DNA of 64,000 nt from the NCBI RefSeq assembly GCF_000349725.1, contig NZ_KB714693.1:138433-202432 (forward strand), given 5' to 3'. Position 1 is the first letter of the stretch, and each line of letters starts with the position of its first letter. Below, piece by piece: positions 48,087 through 56,297 of the stretch. Below the pieces are notes generated by a model. The model was not told the origin of the DNA and searched no databases. It saw only the letters and a list, made by a program, of their open reading frames with translations. The stretch comes from Ligilactobacillus pobuzihii E100301 = KCTC 13174. Lineage in GTDB: Bacteria; Bacillota; Bacilli; Lactobacillales; Lactobacillaceae. Both the position numbers and the translations under genes were made by a program.

Positions 48087-49603
48087 ATTAACAAAGCAAT
48101 CACACCGATTATGCCACAAAAGATAAATCCCGAGACCTTACCAGCTGGTAAATAAACCTGTCTAGCTAATAAGGTAAGTAATGTGATAAAAACAAAATAA
48201 ACAACATTCACAATAATGATCGGTATTAAATGACGTAAGCTAAATCCAAATTGTTCATGAATCTTATGATAACTTAAAAGACAAACAACACTAAAAGCGA
48301 CTGCGGTGGCCATGACCGCCCCCATTCCTTGGAAATAGTAAACTAGCGGTAGTTGGCACACGATCTTGGTGATCAAACCAAGCAGCAGATAAGTCATAGC
48401 TTTGCGACTGTAATGAAGTGATTGCAAAAGTGTTAATCCGTTGATCGCAATTGCCATAATGACGCTTTGCCATATATTAACGTACAAAAATAATGCGCCA
48501 TTAGAATCATAAGTAAAAAATATACCATTGATTTCAGGCGATAAGACTCCCAGCATAGTTGCTGCTGGAAATAATACAAATAGCAGAAAAGGTAAATTTT
48601 GTTCTAATAACTTCTTGATACTGACATGATCATGAATTGCATTTTTGGCCGCAATCAAAGGTAAACTGGTTTCAGCCAAAGCTGTCGCTAAAGCAATAAT
48701 GACAGCTGTGATCTTAGAAGGGTTAGCTGAAAAAATCGTGTAGATATATTGAGTGTATTCGGCACTTTTATGAAGCATACTTTGCATGATCTGTTTGAAA
48801 AAAAGTTGATCAATAATTTGACATAAAGTGATCCCAGCACCAACGATCACAAAGGGAACTGATTCATAGGCTATCATGAAAAGAATATGCTTGATCCCAT
48901 GCAAGTCAAGGGCGTGGCTTTTGCTTTCTTCCGCGCGGTAAAGCGGTATTTGTTTATAATAATGGTGTATTAAGTAGATATAACTTGCTAGTGCCCCGAC
49001 AAAAGCTGCAAATACACTATAATAGACGGCCACCACATAGCTAATGTGAAATTGATAGATCAGTAAATACGTGCTAGCCAAAATGAAAATAATGCGAAAT
49101 ATTTGTTCCCATAGTTGAGATATTCCAAAAGGCTGGAGATCTTGATTACCCTGGAACCAGCCCCGAATGATACTCATTGAAGGCAACACGGCTACTGCCG
49201 GAACTAAACTTCTGATTGCGAGCGTTGAATCGTGTTGTGACACGACAGGGGTATTTTTTGCAAAAAAAGGTGCTAAAAAATACAGCAAGACTGCAAAGGC
49301 TAAACCGGAAATGACCATTAGCCAAAAACCCGTCCGAAATAGTTTTTGACTATTTTTAAATTTTCCTTGGCCATTATACATAGCGACGCGTCTGGCAATT
49401 CCTGACGGGAAACCAGCAGTGCCTAACGAAAGAAAAATTGCATAAATTGTGTAAGAAGAGTTGTTAAGTGCTTGTGCCGTTGTAATATTGTGAGCTGATC
49501 CCATCATGTAAAGCCAAGGAATAAGGTAGACGACACCAAGTGCACGTGAAAATATACTTCCAAAAGAAAGCCAAAAAGACCCAGACAACATTTTTCTATT
49601 CAA
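48020..49603 (-). CDS. Lipid-linked oligosaccharide flippase, MurJ/YtgP-SpoVB type
   Basis: About 527 residues with 14 predicted membrane segments. N-terminal GSFWLSFGSIFSRALGVVYL and GTAGFPSGIARRVAMYN are typical of the YtgP/SpoVB branch of the MOP superfamily, which flips lipid II or related precursors. I favour TTG 49603, with AGGTG upstream; GTG 49615 is an alternative. No cell-wall gene nearby, so the exact substrate is inferred. Confidence 0.85.
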   Translation of the reverse strand: MNRKMLSGSFWLSFGSIFSRALGVVYLIPWLYMMGSAHNITTAQALNNSSYTIYAIFLSLGTAGFPSGIARRVAMYNGQGKFKNSQKLFRTGFWLMVISGLAFAVLLYFLAPFFAKNTPVVSQHDSTLAIRSLVPAVAVLPSMSIIRGWFQGNQDLQPFGISQLWEQIFRIIFILASTYLLIYQFHISYVVAVYYSVFAAFVGALASYIYLIHHYYKQIPLYRAEESKSHALDLHGIKHILFMIAYESVPFVIVGAGITLCQIIDQLFFKQIMQSMLHKSAEYTQYIYTIFSANPSKITAVIIALATALAETSLPLIAAKNAIHDHVSIKKLLEQNLPFLLFVLFPAATMLGVLSPEINGIFFTYDSNGALFLYVNIWQSVIMAIAINGLTLLQSLHYSRKAMTYLLLGLITKIVCQLPLVYYFQGMGAVMATAVAFSVVCLLSYHKIHEQFGFSLRHLIPIIIVNVVYFVFITLLTLLARQVYLPAGKVSGFIFCGIIGVIALLIYILLANKLGLSERLFGRDIGK

Positions 49604-49828
49604 TGAAAAACACACCTAACTTACTGATTTTTTAAAACGCATTTTTTGTACATTATTTCCCGGGTTATTATTAGCTGGAAAGAGGATGGTAGTAGTTCAG
49701 TGTGATTACTGAATAAAAAGCAATCTAACATGGAAATCTAAGGATACTGGAAGATAGTTCGTATAAGAGAACGATCAAAAGTTAAAAACCTTTTTCAACT
49801 AAGGAGGTAAACAAAAACTATTATAAAC

Positions 49829-50656
49829 CTACTTATCTGTTTTATGGAAGAATTCCCTGAATTTGGCATGTAAATGGAGAAAAAATAAAATTTGTGCACG
49901 TGTTCGCTTTAAGCGCCGATACCTTGACTTAAATTTTTTATAGAAATCCTGGTGGTAATTTTCTGCTGGCCAAAAAGAAGTGGCTGGTTTGATAGGGACC
50001 ACGATTGGTTTAGCATATTTACCAGATTTTTGCAGAGCCCTTTTTGAAGTGGCAGCTATCTCATATTGCTCATGGTTAGTATAGAAAATAGCTGGCAGAT
50101 AGTTGTCACCTCGATCGTCAAATTGTCCGCTTGCATCTGTTGGATCGATCATTTGCCAGTATATTTCTAAAATTTCTTGGTATTTGATAAGTCGTGAATC
50201 ATAGATAATTTCAACAGCTTCGACATGTCCGGTTTGATGTGAACCAACTTGAGCGTAAGTTGGATATTCAGTATAACCCCCAGTATAACCAGATACGACT
50301 GATTTACCCCCAGGCTTAGTGTTGAAGGGCTCAACTAAGCACCAAAAACAACCGCCGGAGAAAATAGCTCTGTGCTGAAATGGTGAGTCAGGCTGATAAT
50401 GAGTACTGTAATCAAATTGCATTTTTCCAGCTGGATCACTGATCAAACGTAAATAAAAATCGGCTACTGCGGGTGTTAGGTTATTTCTTGTTGCTAATGG
50501 ACGTAAATTAAATTCAAGTCTTTCGAGAGTTATTTTAGTTGATTTATCATTTATAAGATTCTCCGCAGCTTTTGTTAATAGTTTTTTTCCCCAATTACGA
50601 GTGGCCGAATTTTGGATCAATGTAACTAGTGTTTGTAGTGTTTCTTTCTTATTCAT
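49829..50656 (-). CDS. msrA: Peptide methionine sulfoxide reductase MsrA with N-terminal extension
   Basis: 275 residues. Residues ~97-250 are MsrA with catalytic Cys103 in SGGCFWC, GGYTEYPTYAQV, HVEAVEI and FWPAENYHQDF. An N-terminal ~95-residue helical extension (LEFNLRPLATRNNLTPAVAD) is known in lactobacillar MsrA and has no assigned role. Repairs oxidised methionine. AAAAGGAGTGTTTTATC precedes the ATG. Confidence 0.95.
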   Translation of the reverse strand: MNKKETLQTLVTLIQNSATRNWGKKLLTKAAENLINDKSTKITLERLEFNLRPLATRNNLTPAVADFYLRLISDPAGKMQFDYSTHYQPDSPFQHRAIFSGGCFWCLVEPFNTKPGGKSVVSGYTGGYTEYPTYAQVGSHQTGHVEAVEIIYDSRLIKYQEILEIYWQMIDPTDASGQFDDRGDNYLPAIFYTNHEQYEIAATSKRALQKSGKYAKPIVVPIKPATSFWPAENYHQDFYKKFKSRYRRLKRTRAQILFFLHLHAKFREFFHKTDK

Positions 50657-50844
50657 GATAAAACACTCCTTTTGTAGCTATGCTATGATTTTCCAATATT
50701 AGGATAACAAGCGTCATAAAGTTTGATGTTAACACTGTCTATCATTAAAGTTGTATGATGATTTACTTTGAATGGATAGTACTTATCTATTATTTTGCTA
50801 TTTTAGAGTATCCTGAAATATTAGAAAAATGTAAATTCAAGTAA

Positions 50845-50871
50845 GAAAAAACACTAGATCAACTAGTGTTT
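50845..50871 (-). terminator. Terminator of the phosphoesterase gene
   Basis: Minus strand AAACACTAG pairs with CTAGTGTTT around 5 nt, then T run and TTCTTAC. Confidence 0.8.
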
Positions 50872-50895
50872 GGAAAAGGTGCTTTAAAATTATTT

Positions 50896-51801
50896 TCAAT
50901 AATCAAATAGTGTGAACGCATTGTCTAAAACTTGATCCCAGTTACAGCGCATATCATCAAGGAATTTACTTTGTTGATCAGGGTGTTTGGCAAAATGGAA
51001 GTTTTGTGGTTTGTCATAGTCACTTAACCATTTCTTGGTAAATTGCCATTCATACCGATATCCGATCGGACGGCAATGCCAGTTCACGTTATTAATTTTT
51101 TTAACACCATCGCGTGCATGAATATGACCGAAAACTACATCGGTTACAGTATCACTGTAATCTGAAATTACATCACCAATTTCCTTACTACCCAAGACAC
51201 CGCCTAAGGCACGCCAAGTAACAGCTTTCCGATTAAAGGGCGTAGGATACATAATAAACTCTTGTCGTGGCACAAAATGAGTGGCAATTATTACTCGCTT
51301 GTCTTGTTTACGAAAACTGTCTAACAGACCTGCTAAATGTTGTGCTTGTTTTTTACTGATGATCGGATCACTTTCAGAACGTTTGATAAATTTATCGATC
51401 CAATATTTATTTTTGTAGTTAGCGACAATTTCATTGGCTGGTTGTTCGTTTGTTTCCCCTTTAGCAAAACCATAGTCATACCAGCCGTTAAATGGAAGTA
51501 AAACTGTATCAGAATTTAATGGCAGTGGTTCAAAGTTTAAGAAACCTGGTGTTTGATTATTTTCGATACTGTTAGTGTCTAACATATCGTGGTTGCCAAA
51601 ATTGAAGGTGGTGGGTATTACTGAGTTCAGTGTTTGAATGATCTCATTTCCTTCGCGGTGAAAATGGTTGGTGATATCTCCCGCGATGTGTAACCTAGTG
51701 GCACCGTTATCTTTAATATAAGACCCGATCTCGATCAGGTCATGCAGTGTGAATTTATTAATATCAACGTGAATATCTGATATGATTGCTAATTTTCCCA
51801 T
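50896..51801 (-). CDS. Calcineurin-like metallophosphoesterase
   Basis: 301 residues with the di-metal phosphatase motifs in order: ISDIHVDI, HIAGDITNHF, FNFGNHDML, IATHFVPR and VFGHIHARD. Substrate not deducible; no membrane segment. Single gene flanked by terminators. Confidence 0.92.
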   Translation of the reverse strand: MGKLAIISDIHVDINKFTLHDLIEIGSYIKDNGATRLHIAGDITNHFHREGNEIIQTLNSVIPTTFNFGNHDMLDTNSIENNQTPGFLNFEPLPLNSDTVLLPFNGWYDYGFAKGETNEQPANEIVANYKNKYWIDKFIKRSESDPIISKKQAQHLAGLLDSFRKQDKRVIIATHFVPRQEFIMYPTPFNRKAVTWRALGGVLGSKEIGDVISDYSDTVTDVVFGHIHARDGVKKINNVNWHCRPIGYRYEWQFTKKWLSDYDKPQNFHFAKHPDQQSKFLDDMRCNWDQVLDNAFTLFDY

Positions 51802-51935
51802 TTTGTTGCCTACTTTTCTTTCGAGTTATTTATAACTAATTTTTTCTGTTTTTGCTCAATAAATCTAACTTATCTTATCCAAGCTTACTAGTCAATTTCT
51901 AGGCTTAGTCTTCTCGCAAATATTTACTGCTATAG

Positions 51936-51966
51936 AAAAACACACAGCTAATAGATACTGTGTGTT
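51936..51966 (-). terminator. Terminator of the MFS gene
   Basis: Minus strand AACACACAG pairs with CTGTGTGTT around 10 nt, followed by TTTC. Confidence 0.8.
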
Positions 51967-51975
51967 GGTAAAGAT

Positions 51976-53163
51976 TTATCTAAGGTAATGTTTATTGATC
52001 CCAGCAAAGCTTAAAACAGAAAGCCAAATACAAATAGTAGCTATCACAAATAGGCTAGTGTATGAAATATATTGGATAACTACCGCCCCGATAATTGGCC
52101 CTAATGCCCGTCCAAATGAAATAGAACTAGCTAGTGCACCCAGGAATCGCCCTTTTTGGCCCATCGGACTAATATTATTAACAAAGGTGGATGCAGCTGG
52201 GTTAACCAAGATCTCACCGATCGTTAGGATGGCCATAGCTGTCAGAAATAAGAAGTAGTGGTTTCCAGCTACGATCAAAACTAAAAATGAAGCACCAATC
52301 AGAGATAATCCACCGTATAAGCGCATATGCAAATGGCTCATTAACCATTCGTCAAAATATGTCATAAATGGCTGGATCAATACGATCATGACACCATTCA
52401 AAGTCCAAACGGAACTGTAATGCTTGATACTTAAACCATTTTCGACCATGAAAGTGGCAATATTACTTTGCCACTGCTCATAGAATATCCACAGAATGAC
52501 GATATTGAATAATAATAAAAATAAAGGCCATAATTTGTCGGGTGTTAATTTTGCTGGCTTTGGAAGTGAATCGCCATGTCCATTGTGGCTTATATTAGCC
52601 CCTTCTCCTTCATGATTGCGGTAAAAGCAAACGACGATGGTTCCAAAAATAATAAATAGGACCGTTGAAACAGCGAAGACTCGACTAATTCCATAAGGTA
52701 AGATATATCCAACCATTAAAGTACCGATCACCATTCCAAGGTTACTCATGAAATATATAATATTAAAAATATAACTTGTACGTTGGTTTTTAACTTCGGT
52801 GGCAAATGAATTAATACAAGTGAGATTTAAGCCATTCCCGAAGCCCAACATGACAAGGCCGATAGGGAAGGCGGGCCAGCCATTATTAAACATTAAAAAT
52901 GTGCTAGCGCCGATCACAATAAAACTTCCGACTAAAATTGTTTTAAAGTGGGACCAACGATCGTATAGATAACCACCGACCGTGTTTCCCAAAACGACAC
53001 ATAGTGAATTACATAATAAAACAAGTCCGGCTGTAATTAAAGTTTTACCTAGTGTGTCATGTAAATAAATAGTTGTGAGTGGCCAGATAAAACTTGTACC
53101 GGTATTTGCTAAAAATGAACCGGCAAATAACCACTTAGCTGGCATCCCTGTTTGTTGTTGCAA
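51976..53163 (-). CDS. MFS transporter, multidrug-exporter-like
   Basis: 395 residues, 12 predicted segments, with GGYLYDRWSHFKTIL in the loop between helices 2 and 3. Resembles drug/H+ antiporters; substrate unknown. The start is TTG 53163 after AAGGGGGATAATATT. It has a long (~240 nt) leader with competing hairpins and an 18-bp palindrome further up, so it is likely regulated by repression and attenuation. Confidence 0.88.
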   Translation of the reverse strand: MQQQTGMPAKWLFAGSFLANTGTSFIWPLTTIYLHDTLGKTLITAGLVLLCNSLCVVLGNTVGGYLYDRWSHFKTILVGSFIVIGASTFLMFNNGWPAFPIGLVMLGFGNGLNLTCINSFATEVKNQRTSYIFNIIYFMSNLGMVIGTLMVGYILPYGISRVFAVSTVLFIIFGTIVVCFYRNHEGEGANISHNGHGDSLPKPAKLTPDKLWPLFLLLFNIVILWIFYEQWQSNIATFMVENGLSIKHYSSVWTLNGVMIVLIQPFMTYFDEWLMSHLHMRLYGGLSLIGASFLVLIVAGNHYFLFLTAMAILTIGEILVNPAASTFVNNISPMGQKGRFLGALASSISFGRALGPIIGAVVIQYISYTSLFVIATICIWLSVLSFAGINKHYLR

Positions 53164-53306
53164 AATATTATCCCCCTTAAATAAAAAATAGTGAATTAGG
53201 TTAAGGCCAATTCGTTGTAGTTTGATAATAAGATAAATAAAGTTTAATTAATTGCTGAACATACGTATCATCTGAGACAGCGTAAATAACTTGGCCAAAA
53301 TTAAAA

Positions 53307-53350
53307 ACTCAATATCCCGGTGCTGTTTGAGTACCGTCACATTGGGCTTT
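53307..53350. promoter_or_regulatory. Competing hairpins in the MFS gene leader
   Basis: ACTCAA (53307-53312)/TTGAGT (53327-53332) overlaps an alternative fold CAAT/ATTG (53310-53313, 53341-53344) with CGGT/ACCG inside. T runs follow on both strands. In the minus direction the first fold would be a terminator and the second an antiterminator for the MFS gene. Confidence 0.45.
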
Positions 53351-53427
53351 TTTCTAATTCAAGGCTATTTAAAATATATATTAATGCCATAGACTATGAA
53401 CTGATAAGTATAATTATTATCGTCGTG

Positions 53428-53445
53428 TTTAAACTTTAGTTTAAA
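53428..53445. promoter_or_regulatory. 18-bp palindrome upstream of the MFS gene
   Basis: TTTAAACTTTAGTTTAAA is a perfect 8-2-8 palindrome. On the minus strand TTGACG (53451-53456) lies 17 bp from TTTAAA inside it, so it could be an operator over a promoter. Regulator unknown. Confidence 0.45.
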
Positions 53446-53556
53446 TTGTACGTCAAAACTAAACTCATAAAACACCGATAATTATCTTAACATAAGGGAA
53501 TCACTTTGTCTTTGTTTCGCATTTTGTAGTAGTCAGAGAAAATTCAAAAAACATAA

Positions 53557-53596
53557 AGAAAACGCTTGCATTTATTGAAAATTAGTGTAGTATAAG
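53557..53596 (+). promoter_or_regulatory. Promoter with overlapping cre for the free-standing RNA
   Basis: Reverse-strand TGCAAGCGTTTTCT (53557-53570) agrees with TGNAANCGNWNNCA except for the last base. TTGCAT (53566-53571) overlaps it as a -35, with TAGTAT or TATAAG at 53588-53596 as -10. Transcription should begin near 53600. Confidence 0.6.
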
Positions 53597-53599
53597 AGT

Positions 53600-53840
53600 T
53601 GGAAAGGGGCTAAATCCCACGGCGGTATGATTAAGCTTCAACATCATACCAATTGATTTAAGAGGTATAAGCTATTTCCGACACGGTCAGAGGAAATAGT
53701 TCGCAGGTGAATGATGGGATGAAGAACTCCTTTCAAATAACCAGACCAGCAGGTCATGATAACGGATCACCGATAATGTAAAAGAAAATTATAAAATTTA
53801 TCGCGGTGATGAAAGGTTAGCATGGGTTGCTGGTTTTTTT
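53600..53840 (+). ncRNA. Unidentified structured RNA, ~240 nt
   Basis: No ORF, but several perfect stems: GGTATGAT/ATCATACC (53624-53631, 53643-53650), CTATTTCC/GGAAATAG (53672-53679, 53692-53699), ATCACCG/CGGTGAT plus ATAA/TTAT (53766-53776, 53798-53810), and the terminal ACCAGCA/TGCTGGT (53745-53751, 53828-53834) followed by seven T. It has its own promoter and terminator, and the next gene has a separate promoter. It lacks the landmarks I know for RNase P RNA, tmRNA, SRP RNA or a T-box. Either a trans-acting RNA or an unrecognised class. Confidence 0.72.
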
Positions 53841-53907
53841 GTGTCATTAATAAAATATTATCACTGGTGTCTATCTTAATATTAAGGTGGGCACTTTTTA
53901 TTGGTTC

Positions 53908-53936
53908 TTGATAAATAGATACCAATAAATTATAAT
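53908..53936 (+). promoter_or_regulatory. Promoter of the HAD phosphatase gene, with cre-like site
   Basis: TTGATA, 17 bp, TATAAT: near-consensus. TGAAAGCGTGATCA at 53936-53949 straddles the start of transcription and matches the cre pattern with one mismatch. Confidence 0.8.
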
Positions 53937-53964
53937 GAAAGCGTGATCAAAAAGGAGAAAAACA

Positions 53965-54780
53965 ATGTCTATTAGATTAATTGCGCTTGATATAGATGAT
54001 ACGCTATTGGATTCAACGGGGAAAATTTTACCCAGCACGAAAGAAGCATTGCAAAAGGCACTGAAGCAAGGTATAAAAGTCGTTTTATGTTCGGGACGTC
54101 CGTTACCTGGTGTAGCTCCTTTCCTAAAGGAGCTAAAAATTACTGGTGATGATCAATATGTGGTTACCTATAATGGAAGTGTCGTTGAATCAGTGACAGG
54201 TAAGGTAGTTGCTGAAGCTGGATTAAATAACGATGTTTATCGACAAATAGATACTTATTCTAAAAAACATGGGTTACAGTATAATGTTTTGGACCGTAAG
54301 GGCAATATTTATACCAGCAATCATAATGTGAATAGGGTCAGTGTGATCCAAGCCTGGGAAAATAATGCAGGGATCTTAATTCGAGAACCTGAAGAAATGC
54401 CCATGGACTTTTCGATCGTCAAGGGTATCTTTGTCGGAGAGACTGAAGATTTAAACCAAGTACAAGCAAGTGTCCAGCAGGAATTTGGTACAAAAAACTA
54501 TGTAGTAAGAGCAGCGAATAATTTTTTAGAGATCATGAATGCATCAGTTAATAAAGGTCTGGGACTTGAAAAATTAGCGAATAGTTTGAATATTTTACCT
54601 GAAGAGATAATAGTATTTGGGGATGAACAAAACGATATTCCAATGTTTGACTTTGCTGGGCAGGCTGTGGCGATGGGAAATTCATCAAAAATAGCGAAAG
54701 AACATGCTTCATATGTGACTGATTCTAATGATCGTAATGGGATCGCTAAAGCTTTAGACAAACTTGTATTTAGTGCTTAG
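53965..54780 (+). CDS. Cof-type HAD-IIB sugar phosphatase
   Basis: 271 residues with nucleophile and acid aspartates in LDIDDTLLDS (Asp9, Asp11), CSGRPLPGV (motif II), and VFGDEQNDIPMF (motif IV). YidA/Cof-like phosphatases act on sugar phosphates or phosphorylated cofactors. AAAAGGAGAAAAACA precedes the ATG. Followed by coaE. Confidence 0.93.
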   Translation: MSIRLIALDIDDTLLDSTGKILPSTKEALQKALKQGIKVVLCSGRPLPGVAPFLKELKITGDDQYVVTYNGSVVESVTGKVVAEAGLNNDVYRQIDTYSKKHGLQYNVLDRKGNIYTSNHNVNRVSVIQAWENNAGILIREPEEMPMDFSIVKGIFVGETEDLNQVQASVQQEFGTKNYVVRAANNFLEIMNASVNKGLGLEKLANSLNILPEEIIVFGDEQNDIPMFDFAGQAVAMGNSSKIAKEHASYVTDSNDRNGIAKALDKLVFSA

Positions 54781-54900
54781 TATCAGCTTGAATCAGGGAG
54801 GTCATTAGCTTTTACCACTTTTTTCTTGTAAAATAAAGATATAAATAGGACTTTGGTAGTTAAAAACAATGAATTTTTACAGATAAGTGGGGACTTTAAT

Positions 54901-55497
54901 ATGACATATGTTCTAGGCTTAACCGGTGGAATAGCTAGTGGAAAAAGTACAGTCAGTAATTATTTATATGAGCAAGGTGCAGTGGTGATTGATGCTGACA
55001 TTGTCTCACGTCAAGTGGTTCGACCAGAAGCAAAGGGACTTTTAGCGTTGGTTAGTGAATTTGGTAAGCAAATTCAAAATGAAGATGGCACTCTAAATAG
55101 AGCAGCTTTAGGTGAAATTATTTTTAATGATCAGAAAAAAAGGGATGTTGTGAATGGCCTTTTACATCCACTCATTAAAGAGGAAATGTTAAACCAAGTT
55201 AAATTTGCTGAAGAAAAAGGCGTCGATCTAGTGGTGCTCGATATCCCGTTGTTATTCGAAAGTAAGTGCGAACAATACTGTGATGCTGTTTTAGTCGTTG
55301 ACGTTAGCCCAGAAACACAAAAGGGACGTTTAATGCGACGTAATGATTTTACTCAAAAAGAAGCACAGGCTCGGATTGATAGTCAAATGGATCCAGCTGA
55401 ACGAAAGAAAAGGGCAGACTTCGTGGTTAATAATGATGCGAGTGAAGAGCAGACTTACCAACAAGTTGATATTTTACTGGAAGATATTTTAAATTAG
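54901..55497 (+). CDS. coaE: Dephospho-CoA kinase
   Basis: 198 residues from ATG 54901 (after GGGGACTTTAAT); the frame opens earlier without a binding site. P-loop LGLTGGIASGKSTVS and VLDIPLLFES are coaE signatures. Last step of CoA synthesis. Followed by a strong terminator. Confidence 0.96.
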   Translation: MTYVLGLTGGIASGKSTVSNYLYEQGAVVIDADIVSRQVVRPEAKGLLALVSEFGKQIQNEDGTLNRAALGEIIFNDQKKRDVVNGLLHPLIKEEMLNQVKFAEEKGVDLVVLDIPLLFESKCEQYCDAVLVVDVSPETQKGRLMRRNDFTQKEAQARIDSQMDPAERKKRADFVVNNDASEEQTYQQVDILLEDILN

Positions 55498-55505
55498 AAT
55501 AGCTT

Positions 55506-55545
55506 AAAAGTTCAGGAATCTGACAAATAATTCCTGAACTTTTTT
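55506..55545 (+). terminator. Terminator after coaE
   Basis: AAAAGTTCAGGAAT pairs with ATTCCTGAACTTTT over a 10-nt loop, continuing in T. Confidence 0.85.
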
Positions 55546-55553
55546 ATTCAAAA

Positions 55554-55569
55554 TGTTTCACGTGAAACA
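55554..55569. other. parS site 3 (ParB/Spo0J binding)
   Basis: TGTTTCACGTGAAACA inside a perfect 26-bp palindrome (55549-55574). Lies between convergent coaE and bioY. Confidence 0.88.
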
Positions 55570-55581
55570 TTTTGGTTTTTT

Positions 55582-56130
55582 CTATAGTAATGTATTTTGA
55601 CTAAAGCTCTGAGAATTCAAAGCTTTTGCCAGTAATAAGGATAAGAGAACTTTAAGTGTGTCGCCAGGTAGAAAAACAATATTTGACAATAATGCAGTTG
55701 TAAATGACATATTATTTTGCCAGGTCAACCACAACGTACCGATCAAGTCAGTAGTTAAAACTGCAGCGCACCATGTCGTTATAAATTGTAAGAGAAATCT
55801 TTTGTTAGTCTTTAGTAGAGATAAACCCCAGTTGATTAAGAGTGGTGTTAGTACCCAGCCAAACATATATCCTGCTGTTGGGCCTAAAAAAACCGAAAAG
55901 CCACCACGACCACCAGATAAAACGGGCAATCCTAATGCTGCTAGTAGTAATAATAGTAAAATCGACCAGGTTCCGCGTTTTGTCCCGAGTATTAACCCAG
56001 CTAGAATTATACCTAAGTTTTGTAAAACGATTGGGACTGGAATGATGCCAAGTGGGATCCCAGGGATGATCCCGAGTATAATTAAAATTGATGTCATTAA
56101 AGCAACATAACTTAAATCTTTAGTTTTCAA
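55582..56130 (-). CDS. bioY: Biotin ECF transporter S component BioY
   Basis: 182 residues, six hydrophobic segments, with VPIVLQNLGIILAGLILG and GRGGFSVFLGPTAGYMFGW, the BioY substrate site. Works with a shared ECF energising module encoded elsewhere. The start is TTG 56130 after GGAGGAGAAAATT. A BirA operator lies just upstream, supporting biotin as substrate. Confidence 0.95.
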   Translation of the reverse strand: MKTKDLSYVALMTSILIILGIIPGIPLGIIPVPIVLQNLGIILAGLILGTKRGTWSILLLLLLAALGLPVLSGGRGGFSVFLGPTAGYMFGWVLTPLLINWGLSLLKTNKRFLLQFITTWCAAVLTTDLIGTLWLTWQNNMSFTTALLSNIVFLPGDTLKVLLSLLLAKALNSQSFSQNTLL

Positions 56131-56146
56131 ATTTTCTCCTCCATAA

Positions 56147-56177
56147 TGTTAACCTTGTAACGTAAAATAGTTAACAA
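56147..56177. promoter_or_regulatory. BirA operator upstream of bioY
   Basis: Half-sites TGTTAACC (56147-56154) and GTTAACAA (56170-56177), 15 bp apart, match the Gram-positive BirA site built from TTGTTAAC and GTTAACAA. Implies repression of bioY when biotin is abundant. Confidence 0.8.
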
Positions 56178-56297
56178 TAAAATAACATATTTCTTTCCTA
56201 CCAACAACTTTAGAATGTTTTGAGCAATTTAAATTACAAACAACTGATTTTTTGATAAGCTTAGGGTGTTTCTAAGAATTGAAAAGGGGGAATTTTG

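Noticed and set aside
53600-53840. RNase P RNA, tmRNA, SRP RNA or a known riboswitch
   Set aside because: I looked for the RNase P core (GAGGAAAGTCC), the tmRNA CCA end, the SRP GGTCAGG loop and T-box GGGTGG; none is present in proper form, so I left it unclassified.
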